Under the pieces are notes generated by a model. It saw only the letters and a list, made by a program, of their open reading frames with translations, did not search any database and was not told where the DNA came from. Made by a program: the position numbers and the translations under genes. Shown in pieces: positions 21,838-35,089 of a stretch of 64,000 nt of DNA. Position 1 is the stretch's first letter, and each line of letters begins with the position of its first letter. This DNA is from Bacillus andreraoultii. Lineage in GTDB: Bacteria; Bacillota; Bacilli; Bacillales; Caldibacillaceae. The stretch is from contig NZ_LN868937.1 of NCBI RefSeq assembly GCF_001244735.1, positions 2,285,955 through 2,349,954 of the forward strand, given 5' to 3'.

Positions 21838-24800
21838 ACGTGGATCGGCTCCTTATGTGTAGTCTTATTACTAGGCATTGCATCTACAGAGAAGACTAAC
21901 GATTCCAACACCTTTAAAATTGCACGCGCAGTATCAAGAGATGTTAGACATGGTACTGCGTTTTCAACCGATTCTCTCCGAATCCGAAAGCCATCCCGAG
22001 CGATTTCTTTTCCCTTCGTCATCGTGTTAATTACAAGTTGTGCTTGACCACTCCGTATAAAATCTAATAGATTATTTGAACTTGGTGTGGCCACTTTTTC
22101 AACTTCTTCCACATCTATTCCGGCTTCTTTTAAATAAGTTGCTGTCCCTTTTGTTGCAAGAATTCGATAACCAATCTGCTGAAATCTTTTTGCTAGAAAA
22201 CTAGCTTCTTCTTTATCTTTATCTGCTACAGTCAATATTACTGAACCATGTGTATAAAATTTCATCCCTGAAGCGAATAAGCCTTTATATAGAGCCTTTT
22301 CTAAAGTAATATCTTTCCCCATGACTTCACCTGTTGATTTCATTTCTGGTCCTAAAGAAATATCCACATTTTTCAATTTGGCAAATGAGAATACCGGAAC
22401 TTTTACATAAACTCCTTCTTTCTCTGCTGCTAAACCTAATGGAACATCTAATGTTCGAAGTGAATCCCCTAAAATGACCTTCATAGCAATTTTAGCCATT
22501 GGTATTTGCGTAATTTTACTTAGAAACGGTACTGTTCGACTAGATCTTGGATTTACTTCAATTACGAAAACATCTTCCCCACTTACAACAAATTGAATAT
22601 TTATTAATCCGATGATATTAAGTGATTTTGCCAGCTTTATTGTATAATCGACAATTTTCTCTTTCACAGTTTTTGATAAATTTTGTGGTGGATATACTGC
22701 TATAGAGTCACCTGAATGGACCCCCGCACGTTCAATATGTTCCATTATTCCAGGTATAAGGACATCTTTCCCATCCGAAATTGCATCGACTTCGATTTCT
22801 TTACCTGTTATATATCGATCAATTAATACAGGTTGGTCTGGATTAATACGAACTGCGTTTTCCATATAATGTAGTAACTCTTTTTCGTGGTACACAATTT
22901 CCATTGCTCTTCCACCTAATACGTATGACGGTCGAACTAAAACCGGGTATCCAATTGTTCTTGCAATATTTACCGCCTCGTCTACAGTTAATGCTGTATT
23001 TCCTTTAGGCTGTGGAATATTATTTTCATTTAACGTTTGTTCAAAAAGTTTCCGATTTTCCGCTCGATCAACATCTTCAAGTTTTGTGCCTAATATTTGA
23101 ACACCACGCTCGACTAATTGGGACGCCAAGTTTATTGCCGTTTGCCCACCAAATTGAACAACTACTCCTTTAGGTTGTTCTAATTCAATTACATTCATAA
23201 CATCCTCAATCGTTAATGGCTCAAAGTATAATTTATCAGAAACGGTAAAATCAGTAGAAACCGTTTCTGGGTTATTATTTATAATGATTGCTTCGTATCC
23301 AGATTGTTTAATAGCCCAAACCGAATGAACAGTCGCATAATCAAATTCAACTCCTTGACCAATTCGAATTGGTCCAGATCCGATAACTAAAATACTATCT
23401 TTTTCCGATTTGACCGACTCATTTTCTTCTTCATATGTTGCATAATAATAAGGTGTTTCTGCTTCAAATTCTGCTGCACATGTATCTACTGTTTTATAGA
23501 TTGGGAATATCCCATTTATTTTTCTAAGTTGATAAACTTCTTTTTCTGGTATATTCCAATACTTTGCAATAATCTTATCTGAAAATCCTGTTTCTTTAGC
23601 TCTTTTTAAAATCTCTATGCTATATGGTTCCTCACGTAATTCATCATCTAAATCAATAATCTTCTTTAATTTATGTAAGAAGAATAAGTCAATCTCACTC
23701 CATTTATGAACGGTTTCTACAGGTATTCCCCGATTTAATGCTTCACCTACATAAAAAATTCGTTCGTCATCTGCATTTCTAATTCGCCGTTCTAATTCAT
23801 CTATTGATACACTTTGTAATTCATCCATTGTTAAATGATATACACCTGCTTCTAATGAGCGAATTGCTTTAAGCAGAGATTCCTCAAACGTTCGACCAAT
23901 TGCCATTACTTCACCAGTTGCTTTCATTTGTGTACCAAGGGTTCTCGTAGCTGACTCGAATTTATCAAATGGAAAACGCGGGATTTTTGTTACTACATAG
24001 TCAATCGTTGGCTCAAACATTGCAAATGTTTTTCCTGTCACAGGATTCATCATCTCGTCTAAAGTCAACCCAACCGCGATTTTGCTTGCAATTTTAGCAA
24101 TTGGATAGCCAGTTGCTTTTGAAGCAAGTGCTGATGAGCGACTAACCCGTGGATTTACTTCAATAATATAATATTGAAAACTATTTGGATTTAGTGCGAT
24201 TTGTACATTACAGCCACCTTCAATTTGCAAAGCACGAATAATTTTTAACGAAACATTTCTTAACATTTGATATTCACGGTCTGATAACGTTTGTGTTGGC
24301 GCTACTACAATTGAGTCTCCTGTATGAATCCCTACAGGATCGACGTTTTCCATACTACAAATTACAATGGCCTGATCTTTTGCATCCCGCATAACTTCAA
24401 ATTCAATTTCTTTAAATCCTTTAATACTTCTTTCTAATAAGACTTGGTGAACTGGACTCATTTTTAATCCATTCGTAACGATTTCAATTAACTCCTGCTC
24501 ATTTTCACAAATTCCTCCACCAGTCCCACCTAGTGTAAAAGCTGGACGTACAATAACAGGATACCCAATTTCACCAACAAATTTATACGCTTCATCTAAA
24601 TTGTGAACAATCATACTTTCTGGAACCGGTTCACCAATCTCCTCCATTAAAGATCTGAATTGTTCTCGATCTTCCGCTTTTTCTATCGACTGTAATTTTG
24701 TACCTAATATCTCTACATCATATTCAGCAAGGATACCAGACTGCGAAAGTTCAACAGCTAAGTTTAGACCAGTTTGTCCACCTAGTGTTGGAAGTAGCGC

Positions 24801-25049
24801 ATCTGGTCTTTCTTTTCGTATAATTCGACTAATAAATTCAATTGATAACGGTTCTATGTATACAACATCAGCAATTTCTGTGTCTGTCATAATTGTGGCT
24901 GGATTTGAATTGACGAGTATGACACGATAACCTTCTTCTTTCAATGACAGACATGCTTGTGTTCCTGCGTAATCAAATTCAGCTGCTTGTCCTATGACAA
25001 TTGGTCCTGACCCAATAACTAATATAGATTTAATATCTGACCACTTCAT
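21834..25049 (-). CDS. pyrAB: Carbamoyl-phosphate synthase large subunit (pyrimidine type)
   Basis: A 1071-residue synthase with two homologous ATP-grasp halves (about 1-400 and 550-935), an oligomerisation domain between, and a C-terminal MGS-like regulatory domain. The halves begin [21 protein letters not shown] and [21 protein letters not shown] (split here as seen at 8-28 and 555-575), and both carry [14 protein letters not shown] and [18 protein letters not shown]-type motifs. The regulatory domain resembles that of UMP/PRPP-controlled enzymes. It overlaps pyrAA by 20 nt and sits inside the pyr operon, so it is the pyrimidine rather than the arginine isozyme. Confidence 0.95.
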
Positions 25050-26120
25050 GACGGGTTCCCTCCCATTTTTTAATCATTGATAGAAAATGATCAAATATTT
25101 CGATAGCCTCTTCAGATCCCGGCGAACCTTCTGGATTAAATTGGACTGAAAATGCAGGCATTGTTTGATGGCGTATTCCTTCGATTGAATGATCATTAAT
25201 TTCAATATGCGTTATTTCGAGTGGGACCCGTTTTAGAGATTCTTTCTCAACAACGTATCCATGATTTTGAGATGTTAACATAACTTTTCCACTACGAATT
25301 TCTTGTACAGGATAACTATTTCCTCGATGTCCATATTTCATCTTTTCTACTTCAGCACCACTTGCAAGGGCTAGTAATTGGTGACCTAAGCCTATTCCTA
25401 AAATCGGAATTTTTCCTAATACGCTCTGGATTGTTTTTATTGCATAGGGCATATTTTTTGGATTTCCAGGACCATTTGAAAGTAATATCCCATCTGGATG
25501 TAATGCTAAAATTTCACTTATTGAAGAGTTATATGGTACAACACTGACATTACAATTGCGAAGGGTAAGTTCGCGTAATACACCTTGCTTCATTCCATAG
25601 TCAATAAGTACAATCCGATATCCTCTTCCTAGAACTGAATAGACTTGCTTTGTTGAAACCGTTGATACTAAGTCTATTTCTTGCTTACATTGTAGTTGTT
25701 TAATAATCGCATCATGATTTACATCAGTACTACATAACATTCCTCGCAATGTGCCCTGTTGACGGATTTTTTTGGTTAATTTTCTTGTGTCAATACCTTG
25801 TAAACCAGGAATATTTTTATCTCTGCAGTATTCCATAATTGTTTGCTGATTTCGGAAATTCGATGGAAAATCACTTACTTCCTTTACAATTAACCCTCGA
25901 ATGGACGGCTGGAATGTTTCAATATCTTCATGATTAATACCATAATTTCCAATTAATGGGTATGTTAATGTAACGATTTGACCAGCAAAAGCCGAGTCGG
26001 TAATTATTTCTTGATATCCTGTCATCCCTGTATGAAATACTACTTCACCCATTGAATCTTCTAATGAACCAAATGCCCCGCCGATAAATACCGAACCATC
26101 TTCCAAGATAAGTTGTCTTT

Positions 26121-26124
<4 letters not shown>
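25030..26124 (-). CDS. pyrAA: Carbamoyl-phosphate synthase small subunit (glutaminase)
   Basis: A 364-residue class I glutamine amidotransferase supplying ammonia to PyrAB. The N-terminal domain has [13 protein letters not shown] and [12 protein letters not shown]. The C-terminal triad region has LSNGPGNP, then [14 protein letters not shown] where the nucleophile Cys of the usual GICLGHQ motif would be, then PEGSPGS with the catalytic Glu side. The chain therefore reads GIGLGH rather than GICLGH at about residue 243; this is reported separately. ATG 26124 after AAGGGAG is chosen over an upstream alternative. It overlaps pyrC by 4 nt. Confidence 0.93.
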
Positions 26125-28317
<2,193 letters not shown>

Positions 28318-28351
28318 TTATCCCCCTCAATGAAACTTTTCATTAAAATGT

Positions 28352-28480
28352 AAAAAACCTCTTCCCAGTAATTGGAAAGAGGTTAGGAATAAGTAATAAC
28401 ATAATTACTACATTGTCATACAGTAATCATGTTATCTTACTTAATGCTCCCCTTTCCAGCCTCTCTGGACTGTCTGTTAA
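28352..28480 (-). promoter_or_regulatory. PyrR-controlled attenuator between pyrR and pyrB
   Basis: On the minus strand the PyrR-binding loop with CAGTCCAGAGAGGCTGGAAA (about 28447-28475) is followed by an antiterminator region and a terminator hairpin ending AACCTCTTTCCAATTACTGG with GGAAGAGGTTTTTTA (28352-28387). UMP-bound PyrR stabilises the binding hairpin and lets the terminator form. Confidence 0.9.
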
Positions 28481-28485
28481 AAGGG

Positions 28486-29150
<665 letters not shown>

Positions 29151-29176
29151 TAAAGGTGTTATTCACTTCATTTATG

Positions 29177-29205
29177 ATGATAAATCTTATTCCTAATTTT
29201 GTCAA
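29177..29205 (-). promoter_or_regulatory. Sigma-A promoter of the pyr operon
   Basis: TTGACA (29200-29205, minus strand) is separated by 17 nt from TATCAT (29177-29182). It starts 8 nt after the rluD-like gene ends and lies just ahead of the first attenuator, the expected place. Confidence 0.75.
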
Positions 29206-29212
29206 CAAATAT

Positions 29213-30124
29213 TTATAAATCTAATTTTAATTGTTGTAATAATCTTGTGAACTCATCTGGTAGAGGTGCAGTAAATTCCATATACTCGTTTTTACGCGGA
29301 TGAATAAAACCAAGAACGCCTGCATGTAGTGCTTGTCCTTCAATATCTAACGTTTTCTTTGGGCCGTATTTCGGATCACCAGCTAAAGGATAACCAATAT
29401 ACTTCATATGAACTCGAATTTGATGGGTACGTCCAGTTTCAAGCTCACACTCTATATGAGTAAATTCCTGAAAACGCTCAATAACTCGAAAATGCGTTAC
29501 AGCATGTTTCCCATTGTCAACAACAGCCATTTTTTGTCTGTCGTTTTTATCACGACCAATAGGCGCATCAACCGTTCCGTAATCATGCGGAATTACACCA
29601 TGAACAATCGCCTCATATTTTCTTGTAACAGACTTTTCCACTAGTTGCTCAACTAAACGTTCATGAGAATAATCATTTTTTGCCACCATTAATAATCCCG
29701 ATGTGTCTTTATCAATTCGATGGACAATGCCAGGTCGCATAATTCCGTTTATGCCTGACAAATCTTTACAATGAGCGAGTAAACCATTCACAAGTGTTCC
29801 TGAAACATGTCCTGGTGCAGGGTGTACGACCATTCCTCTAGGCTTGTTTACAACTAGCACATCACCGTCTTCGTAATATATATCTAAATTCATCTCTTCC
29901 GGCTCAATATCTAGTGGTATAGGGTCTGGTACAGTTATAATAATTTGATCACCAAGCTCACATTTATAATTTGCTTTTATTTTATCTTGATTAACCGTCA
30001 CTCGTCCTTCTTTAATCCAATCTTGCACTTGCGTCCGCGACCAATCTTCCTCAAGAGAGGATACTAACTTATCGATTCGCTCCCCTGATTGGTTTTCTTG
30101 GACAATGTGCAGTATCTTTTCCAT
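29213..30124 (-). CDS. rluD: RluD-family 23S rRNA pseudouridine synthase (YlyB)
   Basis: A 303-residue RluA/RluD-family enzyme. An N-terminal S4 domain (about 16-75) binds RNA; the catalytic domain has GIVHRIDKDTSGLLMVAKN with the catalytic Asp in RID (about 137-139), then EAIVHG, GRTHQIRVHMKYIGYPLAGDPKYG. The specific uridine targets are inferred from the family. It lies 1 nt after lspA and before pyr, as ylyB does in B. subtilis. Confidence 0.92.
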   Translation of the reverse strand: MEKILHIVQENQSGERIDKLVSSLEEDWSRTQVQDWIKEGRVTVNQDKIKANYKCELGDQIIITVPDPIPLDIEPEEMNLDIYYEDGDVLVVNKPRGMVVHPAPGHVSGTLVNGLLAHCKDLSGINGIMRPGIVHRIDKDTSGLLMVAKNDYSHERLVEQLVEKSVTRKYEAIVHGVIPHDYGTVDAPIGRDKNDRQKMAVVDNGKHAVTHFRVIERFQEFTHIECELETGRTHQIRVHMKYIGYPLAGDPKYGPKKTLDIEGQALHAGVLGFIHPRKNEYMEFTAPLPDEFTRLLQQLKLDL

Positions 30125-30125
30125 A

Positions 30126-30590
30126 TTATTGCTCCTTTTTCTCTTTACGTTCTTCTAAAAACATAACAATTATTAATAATATAACCCCAATTGTTAAACT
30201 TGAATCAGCTACATTAAAAATTGGAAAATCATAACTAAAAATCTTTACATCAATGAAGTCGATAACTTCTTTTCTAAATAAGCGATCAATAAAGTTACCT
30301 ATTGCGCCGCCCAACATGAGAGCTAGTGAAGTACTAAACAAAAGTTTTCCTTTTGCATACTTATGCAAATAATAAATAATAAAGATGATAACGAAAACAG
30401 TAATTAAATAAAAGAACCACATCTGCCCCTGTAAAATTCCCCATGCAGCCCCACTATTTCTGTGTGATGTTATATATAATAATTGATCAATAACTGGTAT
30501 ACTTTCCCCTAATTTCATATTGGAGACGATCATCCATTTCGATATTTGGTCTAAGCCAATTATCATGATTGCTAATATGTAATATCCCAA
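30126..30590 (-). CDS. lspA: Lipoprotein signal peptidase (signal peptidase II)
   Basis: A 154-residue membrane aspartyl protease that cleaves signal peptides of diacylglyceryl-modified prolipoproteins. Four membrane helices and the conserved [27 protein letters not shown] (first catalytic Asp) and [14 protein letters not shown] (second Asp) are present. The start is TTG 30590, 8 nt after GGAGG, matching the 154-residue B. subtilis protein; the upstream TTG at 30605 would include the ribosome site in the coding region. Confidence 0.94.
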   Translation of the reverse strand: MGYYILAIMIIGLDQISKWMIVSNMKLGESIPVIDQLLYITSHRNSGAAWGILQGQMWFFYLITVFVIIFIIYYLHKYAKGKLLFSTSLALMLGGAIGNFIDRLFRKEVIDFIDVKIFSYDFPIFNVADSSLTIGVILLIIVMFLEERKEKKEQ

Positions 30591-30682
30591 AAATAAGACC
30601 TCCAAACACCTTTATATTCTGTTTGAATTTTAGCATAAAAATCTTCTGTTTGCATACCTTTATTAACAATTAGCATCTAAAA

Positions 30683-30717
30683 TAAAAAAGAGACAGGCGG
30701 GATATTAACCTGTCATA
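30683..30717 (-). terminator. Terminator after ylyA
   Basis: GACAGG and CCTGTC (30709-30714 and 30692-30697) form a stem followed by TCTTTTTTATTTT on the minus strand. The stem overlaps the ylyA stop. Confidence 0.75.
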
Positions 30718-31003
30718 AAGGAAAAACTGGTTTTCTAAAAAATTTCATCAATGTTTTTACTTCACTTAAGGAACGTACAGTAGGTTGAAATAACAATAAT
30801 TCACCGGGAATTGGGTAACCTGTTTCTTCACAAAAGCCATAACCACCGCTTTCTATCTTCTCAATCGTTGCAATTAAATCTAATAATTCTTCTTCGGCCA
30901 ATTGTTTCACATGAGGCGATAAATCGTTGTTATTGAGGTGTTCTTCTAAGTCTGTCTTCATAGCAACCATTTCGTTATATAGATCTTGAAGCGTATGATG
31001 CAA
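30713..31003 (-). CDS. ylyA: Short DksA/TraR-like protein (YlyA family)
   Basis: A 96-residue acidic, helical protein with the DksA-type coiled hairpin (about 5-50) and a segment GGYGFCEETGYPIPGELL (about 54-71) that matches the zinc-finger part of TraR/YteA proteins. Only one of the four usual cysteines remains, so zinc binding is doubtful. Relatives bind RNA polymerase. B. subtilis ylyA sits at the same place between ileS and lspA, which supports the name. The start is TTG 31003 behind GGGAGG. Confidence 0.75.
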   Translation of the reverse strand: MHHTLQDLYNEMVAMKTDLEEHLNNNDLSPHVKQLAEEELLDLIATIEKIESGGYGFCEETGYPIPGELLLFQPTVRSLSEVKTLMKFFRKPVFPL

Positions 31004-31143
31004 GCTTGAACCCTCCCATCCGTAGTCGATTCTCTATTTATCATTGTATGTTTATTATGACCGAATGTTCCTTTTCAACTTCTAAAACAATTTACTATTT
31101 CATTAAATAGAAGGTAAAAGTGGAAAATAATTTTAAAGAAAGG

Positions 31144-31173
31144 AAAAAAAGGAAGGTAATCCTTCCTTTTTTT
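31144..31173. terminator. Terminator after ileS
   Basis: A 13-bp perfect stem, AAAAAAAGGAAGG and CCTTCCTTTTTTT, with a TAAT loop. U-tracts fall on both strands. It overlaps the ileS stop codon. Confidence 0.8.
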
Positions 31174-33943
31174 AAACTAAATCACTATAGTGTTCTTCTA
31201 CAGTAGATGCGCATCGAGAGCAAAGTGTTGGGTGATTATGATTATGTCCGACATCTTTTTTAACAACCCAACAACGCTCACATGTTTCACCTTCAGCTTT
31301 AGAAACTACAATCGCTGCATGCTCTAATTTTAATGCATCCTCTGGTGCTTCTTCATAACTACCAGCAATTTCAAAATCAGATACAATAAAGATTTGTCCA
31401 ATATTTTCTGAAATGGAATCAAGTAGTTGTTTAACATCATCTCGCACATATAATGACACTTTAGCTGTTAAAGACTTTCCAATAACTTTATCATTACGTG
31501 CCTCTTCTAATGCTTTCAAAACATCATCGCGTAAATCCATAAATTTAGACCATTTTTCTTCCAACTCATCTGCTCTTGGCAACTTTTTATAATCTGGAAG
31601 ATCTGTTAATTGAACACTTTCTTCCTCCACACCATTAATATATCCCCAAACTTCATCAGCTGTATGTGCCAAAATTGGTGATAACATTTTTGTTAAGGAA
31701 ACTAAACATTCATAAATAACTGTCTGCATCGCACGTCGAACCGGATGATTTCTTGCCTCAATATATAAAACATCTTTTGCAAAGTCTAAATAAAATGAAC
31801 TTAAATCAATCGTAAAGAATTTACTCATATCATGGTAAATATCCATAAAATTATACTGCTCATATGCATAGCGAACATTCTTCACTAAATTATTCAATTT
31901 AACGAGCATATATTGATCAACTTCACGTAAATCTTCATAAGATACTGCATCCACTTTTGGGTCAAAATCAGATGTTGTACCAAGCATAAAACGTAACGTA
32001 TTACGAATCTTTCGATAAACCTCTGAAACTTGTTTGAAATTGTCCATAAAAACTTTTACATCCGCTGTGTAATCTACCGAAGAGACCCAAAGACGTAAAA
32101 TATCAGCACCAAATTGTTTGGTTACTTGATCAGGTACAATGACGTTTCCAACTGATTTTGACATTTTTTTCCCTTCAGCATCTACTGTAAATCCATTAGA
32201 AACAACACCTTTATATGGAGCAATTCCGTTAACAGCAACACTAATGATTAGACTCGAATTAAACCAACCACGATATTGATCAGAACCTTCTAAGTAAATG
32301 TCGGCAGGGAATTGTAGTTCATCACGAGTTCTTAACACACCATGATGTGAAGAACCGGAATCAAACCAAACATCCATAATGTCGCTTTCTTTAGTAAACC
32401 GACCATTCGGACTTCCTGGATGACTGAACCCTTCAGGTAAAAGCTCTTTCGCTTCTCTTTCAAACCAAATATTTGAACCATGATTCGCAAAAAGATTTGC
32501 CACATGTTCAATTGTTTCTTCAGTAATAATAGGTTCACCATTTTCAGCATAAAACACTGGAATTGGCACTCCCCAAACACGTTGACGAGAAATACACCAG
32601 TCCCCACGATCGCGAATCATATTATATAATCTTGTTTCACCCCACTTGTTATACCAATGAACATTATGAATTTCAGTTAATAATTGTTCACGGATAGGAT
32701 CAATTGAAGCAAACCATTGTGGTGTTGCACGGAATATTACAGGTTTCTTTGTCCGCCAATCATGTGGATACGAGTGCGTAAAGAATGAAAGTTTTAATAA
32801 TGCGCCGACTTCTTCTAATTTTTCTGTAATAGCTTTATTTGCTTTATCATAAAATAGACCTTCGAATCCAGGCGCTTCTTCAGTCATACATCCTTTGTCA
32901 TCTATTGGACTTAAAACACCTAAGTTATATTTTTGACCAACATAAAAGTCATCTTCACCATGACCAGGTGCAGTATGAACACAACCCGTACCTGCATCAG
33001 TTGTTACATGTTCACCTAACATAACAAGAGAGTCTCTGTCATAAAATGGATGTTTAGCAAGAGTGTATTCAAGATCTGATCCTCGAACAGTTTTAATTAC
33101 TTCATATTTCGTCCAATCTAGTTCTTCACTGACTGATTTTAATAAATCCTCTGCAATTAAAAATTTTCTATCCTCAACTTGTACTACAACATATTGTAAA
33201 TGCGGATGGACAGAAATACCTAGGTTTGCAGGAATTGTCCATGGGGTTGTTGTCCAAATAATAATTTCGGTATCTTGATCGAGTACATCTTTTCCGTCTT
33301 TTACTGGGAAAGCTACATAAATTGACGGTGATTTCGTATCTTTATATTCAATTTCTGCCTCAGCTAATGCTGATTCAGATGATGGTGACCAATAAACTGG
33401 CTTCAGCCCTTTATAAATTAAGCCTTTTTTCGCCATTTCACCAAACACACGAATTTGCTGTGCTTCAAAAGAGTGATGCAAAGTTAAATATGGATGGTCC
33501 CAATCACCGCGAACCCCTAATTTTTTAAATCCTTCTCGTTGAATTTCGACTTGTTCATATGCGTATTTCTCACATAACTCACGAAATTCAGCAACTGCCA
33601 TTTCTTTCCTCTTAACACCTTTTTTCGTTAACTCTTGCTCAATCGGTAGCCCATGTGTATCCCAACCAGGTACATATGGTGCATCATAGCCCATCATTGA
33701 GCGCGAACGAACGATAAAGTCTTTTAACACTTTATTTAGTGCATGACCCATATGAAGACTCCCATTTGCATATGGTGGGCCGTCATGAAGAATAAATTTA
33801 GGCCGCCCTTTAGTCCGTTCCTGTACTTTTTTATAAATATTCATTTCTTCCCAACGGGCTTGCACTTCTGGCTCTTTTTTAGGGAGATTTCCACGCATTG
33901 GGAAATCTGTTTTCGGCATTAATAATGTGTCTTTATAATCCAA
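31172..33943 (-). CDS. ileS: Isoleucyl-tRNA synthetase
   Basis: A 923-residue class I synthetase. The HIGH-type motif [15 protein letters not shown] (about 54-68), editing-domain [12 protein letters not shown], the [16 protein letters not shown] stretch, KMSKS loop ([10 protein letters not shown], about 590-600) and a C-terminal zinc site (CERCW and CSRCA) are present. Start taken at TTG 33943, 6 nt after AAGGAAGGTG, giving [15 protein letters not shown] like B. subtilis [18 protein letters not shown] 33952 is inside the ribosome site. Expression is controlled by a T-box leader (34136-34413). A repeat element lies between the leader terminator and this start. Confidence 0.96.
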   Translation of the reverse strand: MDYKDTLLMPKTDFPMRGNLPKKEPEVQARWEEMNIYKKVQERTKGRPKFILHDGPPYANGSLHMGHALNKVLKDFIVRSRSMMGYDAPYVPGWDTHGLPIEQELTKKGVKRKEMAVAEFRELCEKYAYEQVEIQREGFKKLGVRGDWDHPYLTLHHSFEAQQIRVFGEMAKKGLIYKGLKPVYWSPSSESALAEAEIEYKDTKSPSIYVAFPVKDGKDVLDQDTEIIIWTTTPWTIPANLGISVHPHLQYVVVQVEDRKFLIAEDLLKSVSEELDWTKYEVIKTVRGSDLEYTLAKHPFYDRDSLVMLGEHVTTDAGTGCVHTAPGHGEDDFYVGQKYNLGVLSPIDDKGCMTEEAPGFEGLFYDKANKAITEKLEEVGALLKLSFFTHSYPHDWRTKKPVIFRATPQWFASIDPIREQLLTEIHNVHWYNKWGETRLYNMIRDRGDWCISRQRVWGVPIPVFYAENGEPIITEETIEHVANLFANHGSNIWFEREAKELLPEGFSHPGSPNGRFTKESDIMDVWFDSGSSHHGVLRTRDELQFPADIYLEGSDQYRGWFNSSLIISVAVNGIAPYKGVVSNGFTVDAEGKKMSKSVGNVIVPDQVTKQFGADILRLWVSSVDYTADVKVFMDNFKQVSEVYRKIRNTLRFMLGTTSDFDPKVDAVSYEDLREVDQYMLVKLNNLVKNVRYAYEQYNFMDIYHDMSKFFTIDLSSFYLDFAKDVLYIEARNHPVRRAMQTVIYECLVSLTKMLSPILAHTADEVWGYINGVEEESVQLTDLPDYKKLPRADELEEKWSKFMDLRDDVLKALEEARNDKVIGKSLTAKVSLYVRDDVKQLLDSISENIGQIFIVSDFEIAGSYEEAPEDALKLEHAAIVVSKAEGETCERCWVVKKDVGHNHNHPTLCSRCASTVEEHYSDLV

Positions 33944-34024
33944 TGAAAGCACCTTCCTTAACTTTATTTACATGATTGACTGATTTTAAAAAAAGTAACC
34001 ACTTTCCAACACCTTTTTTAGGGT

Positions 34025-34135
34025 AAAGAAAACTCGGGGCTCGCGCTTTTAGGCGTCCAAAAAGTCGTAGTTTTCGCTTATGCGTATAGGAAAGTAGAAT
34101 TTTTTCAATTTCCACTTTCTGATTCGCCAAAAATA
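34025..34135 (+). repeat. Intergenic repeat family, copy E (shortened) in the ileS leader
   Basis: GAAAACTCGGGGCTCGCGCT, TTTAGGCGTCCAAAAAG, TTTTCGCTTATGCGTATAGG, AAAGTAGAAT and GATTCGCCAAAAAT match the left end, palindrome and right end of the family, with the central part missing. It lies between the T-box terminator and ileS, opposite to transcription, so its complement is part of the read-through ileS mRNA. Confidence 0.6.
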
Positions 34136-34413
34136 AAAAAGCTTTCTCATCCCTAATGGGACGAGAAAGCTTTTCCCGCGGTACCACCCATATAGACAAA
34201 GATATATTGTTATATCTTCATCCACTTCACCATTTTAACGTGATTATTCACGCCTCCCCCTACTGCTCATTCAGGGTTGGAACTCCAGGGTGATTTTCCG
34301 TATTTCACCTTTACCGGGCTTCCACCGTCCCCGACTCGCTTTAAAAGAAATTGAAATCGTACTGTCCCTCTCATCGTTTCACATATTTTACTGTTGCTTT
34401 TAAATATATAGAT
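34136..34413 (-). ncRNA. T-box riboswitch controlling ileS (isoleucine)
   Basis: On the minus strand the conserved T-box sequence GGGTGGTACCGCGGG lies at about 34176-34190, followed by a terminator formed by AAAGCTTTCTCGTCCC and GGGATGAGAAAGCTTTTTTA. Stem I begins GGTGGAAGCCCGG and carries the specifier ATC (34294-34292) in GGAAAATCACCCTGG, an isoleucine codon at the position where ileS leaders normally have it. Uncharged tRNA-Ile would stabilise the antiterminator. Confidence 0.92.
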
Positions 34414-34420
34414 ATATGGA

Positions 34421-34450
34421 ATTATATGCAAATATAAGACTAGAAGTCAA
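34421..34450 (-). promoter_or_regulatory. Sigma-A promoter of the ileS T-box leader
   Basis: TTGACT (34445-34450) and TATAAT (34421-34426) on the minus strand are 18 nt apart. Transcription would start near 34414, directly before stem I. Confidence 0.75.
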
Positions 34451-34477
34451 TACGTTACTAAATATTTTTTACATTTA

Positions 34478-34990
34478 TTACGATATTGACTCTTCTTTAG
34501 CTGATTTTAATTCCGTCGCATCTACATTGAATTCCATTAAGTTATCCCAATCATTCGAATTAATCATGTCTAACTGTGCTTCGACTAATAATTTGAAACG
34601 ATTGCGAAAAACTTTTGATTGTTTCTTTAAATCTTCTATTTCAATGGCAATCTTTCTTGCTTTAGATAAAGCTTCATTCACGATGCGATCAGCATTTTTT
34701 TCTGCTTCACGAATAATTAATTTCGCTTCTTTTTGTGCCGTACTTTTTACTTCTTCAGCAGCTTCCTGAGCAACAACAATCGATTTGTTTAACGTTTCTT
34801 CAATATTGGAAAAATGTGTTAATTTTTCTTGCGTTTCTTTTAATTGATTTTCTAATTCCTTTTTTTCTCTAATAATCATTTCATAATCTTTAATTACTTG
34901 ATCTAAAAATTCATTTACTTCATCTTCATCAAACCCACGAAAAGTTTTTGAAAATTCTTTATTATGTATATCTAACGGCGTTAAAGGCAT
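34478..34990 (-). CDS. divIVA: DivIVA, pole and septum curvature protein
   Basis: A 170-residue cytoplasmic coiled-coil protein that marks negatively curved membrane and recruits MinJ/MinCD and sporulation partners. The N-terminal membrane-binding domain MPLTPLDIHNKEFSKTF has the conserved Phe17-Arg18 pair (FRGFDEDEVNEFLD follows), then a long coiled coil (about 30-140). ATG 34990, 7 nt after GGAGG, is chosen over an ATG 10 codons upstream. The place next to ylmH and ileS is conserved. Confidence 0.94.
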   Translation of the reverse strand: MPLTPLDIHNKEFSKTFRGFDEDEVNEFLDQVIKDYEMIIREKKELENQLKETQEKLTHFSNIEETLNKSIVVAQEAAEEVKSTAQKEAKLIIREAEKNADRIVNEALSKARKIAIEIEDLKKQSKVFRNRFKLLVEAQLDMINSNDWDNLMEFNVDATELKSAKEESIS

Positions 34991-35089
34991 AAAGCCACCT
35001 CCATATGTATAAATCGGCAAAATACTCTCGCTTTTTATTATATACTAAAATTCGACACGATACGGGAATTTTCCTTCAAAAGATAAAAA

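Noticed and set aside
33933-34199. 88-codon minus-strand frame across the ileS leader
   Set aside because: It covers the T-box terminator and repeat E; the RNA elements explain the sequence.
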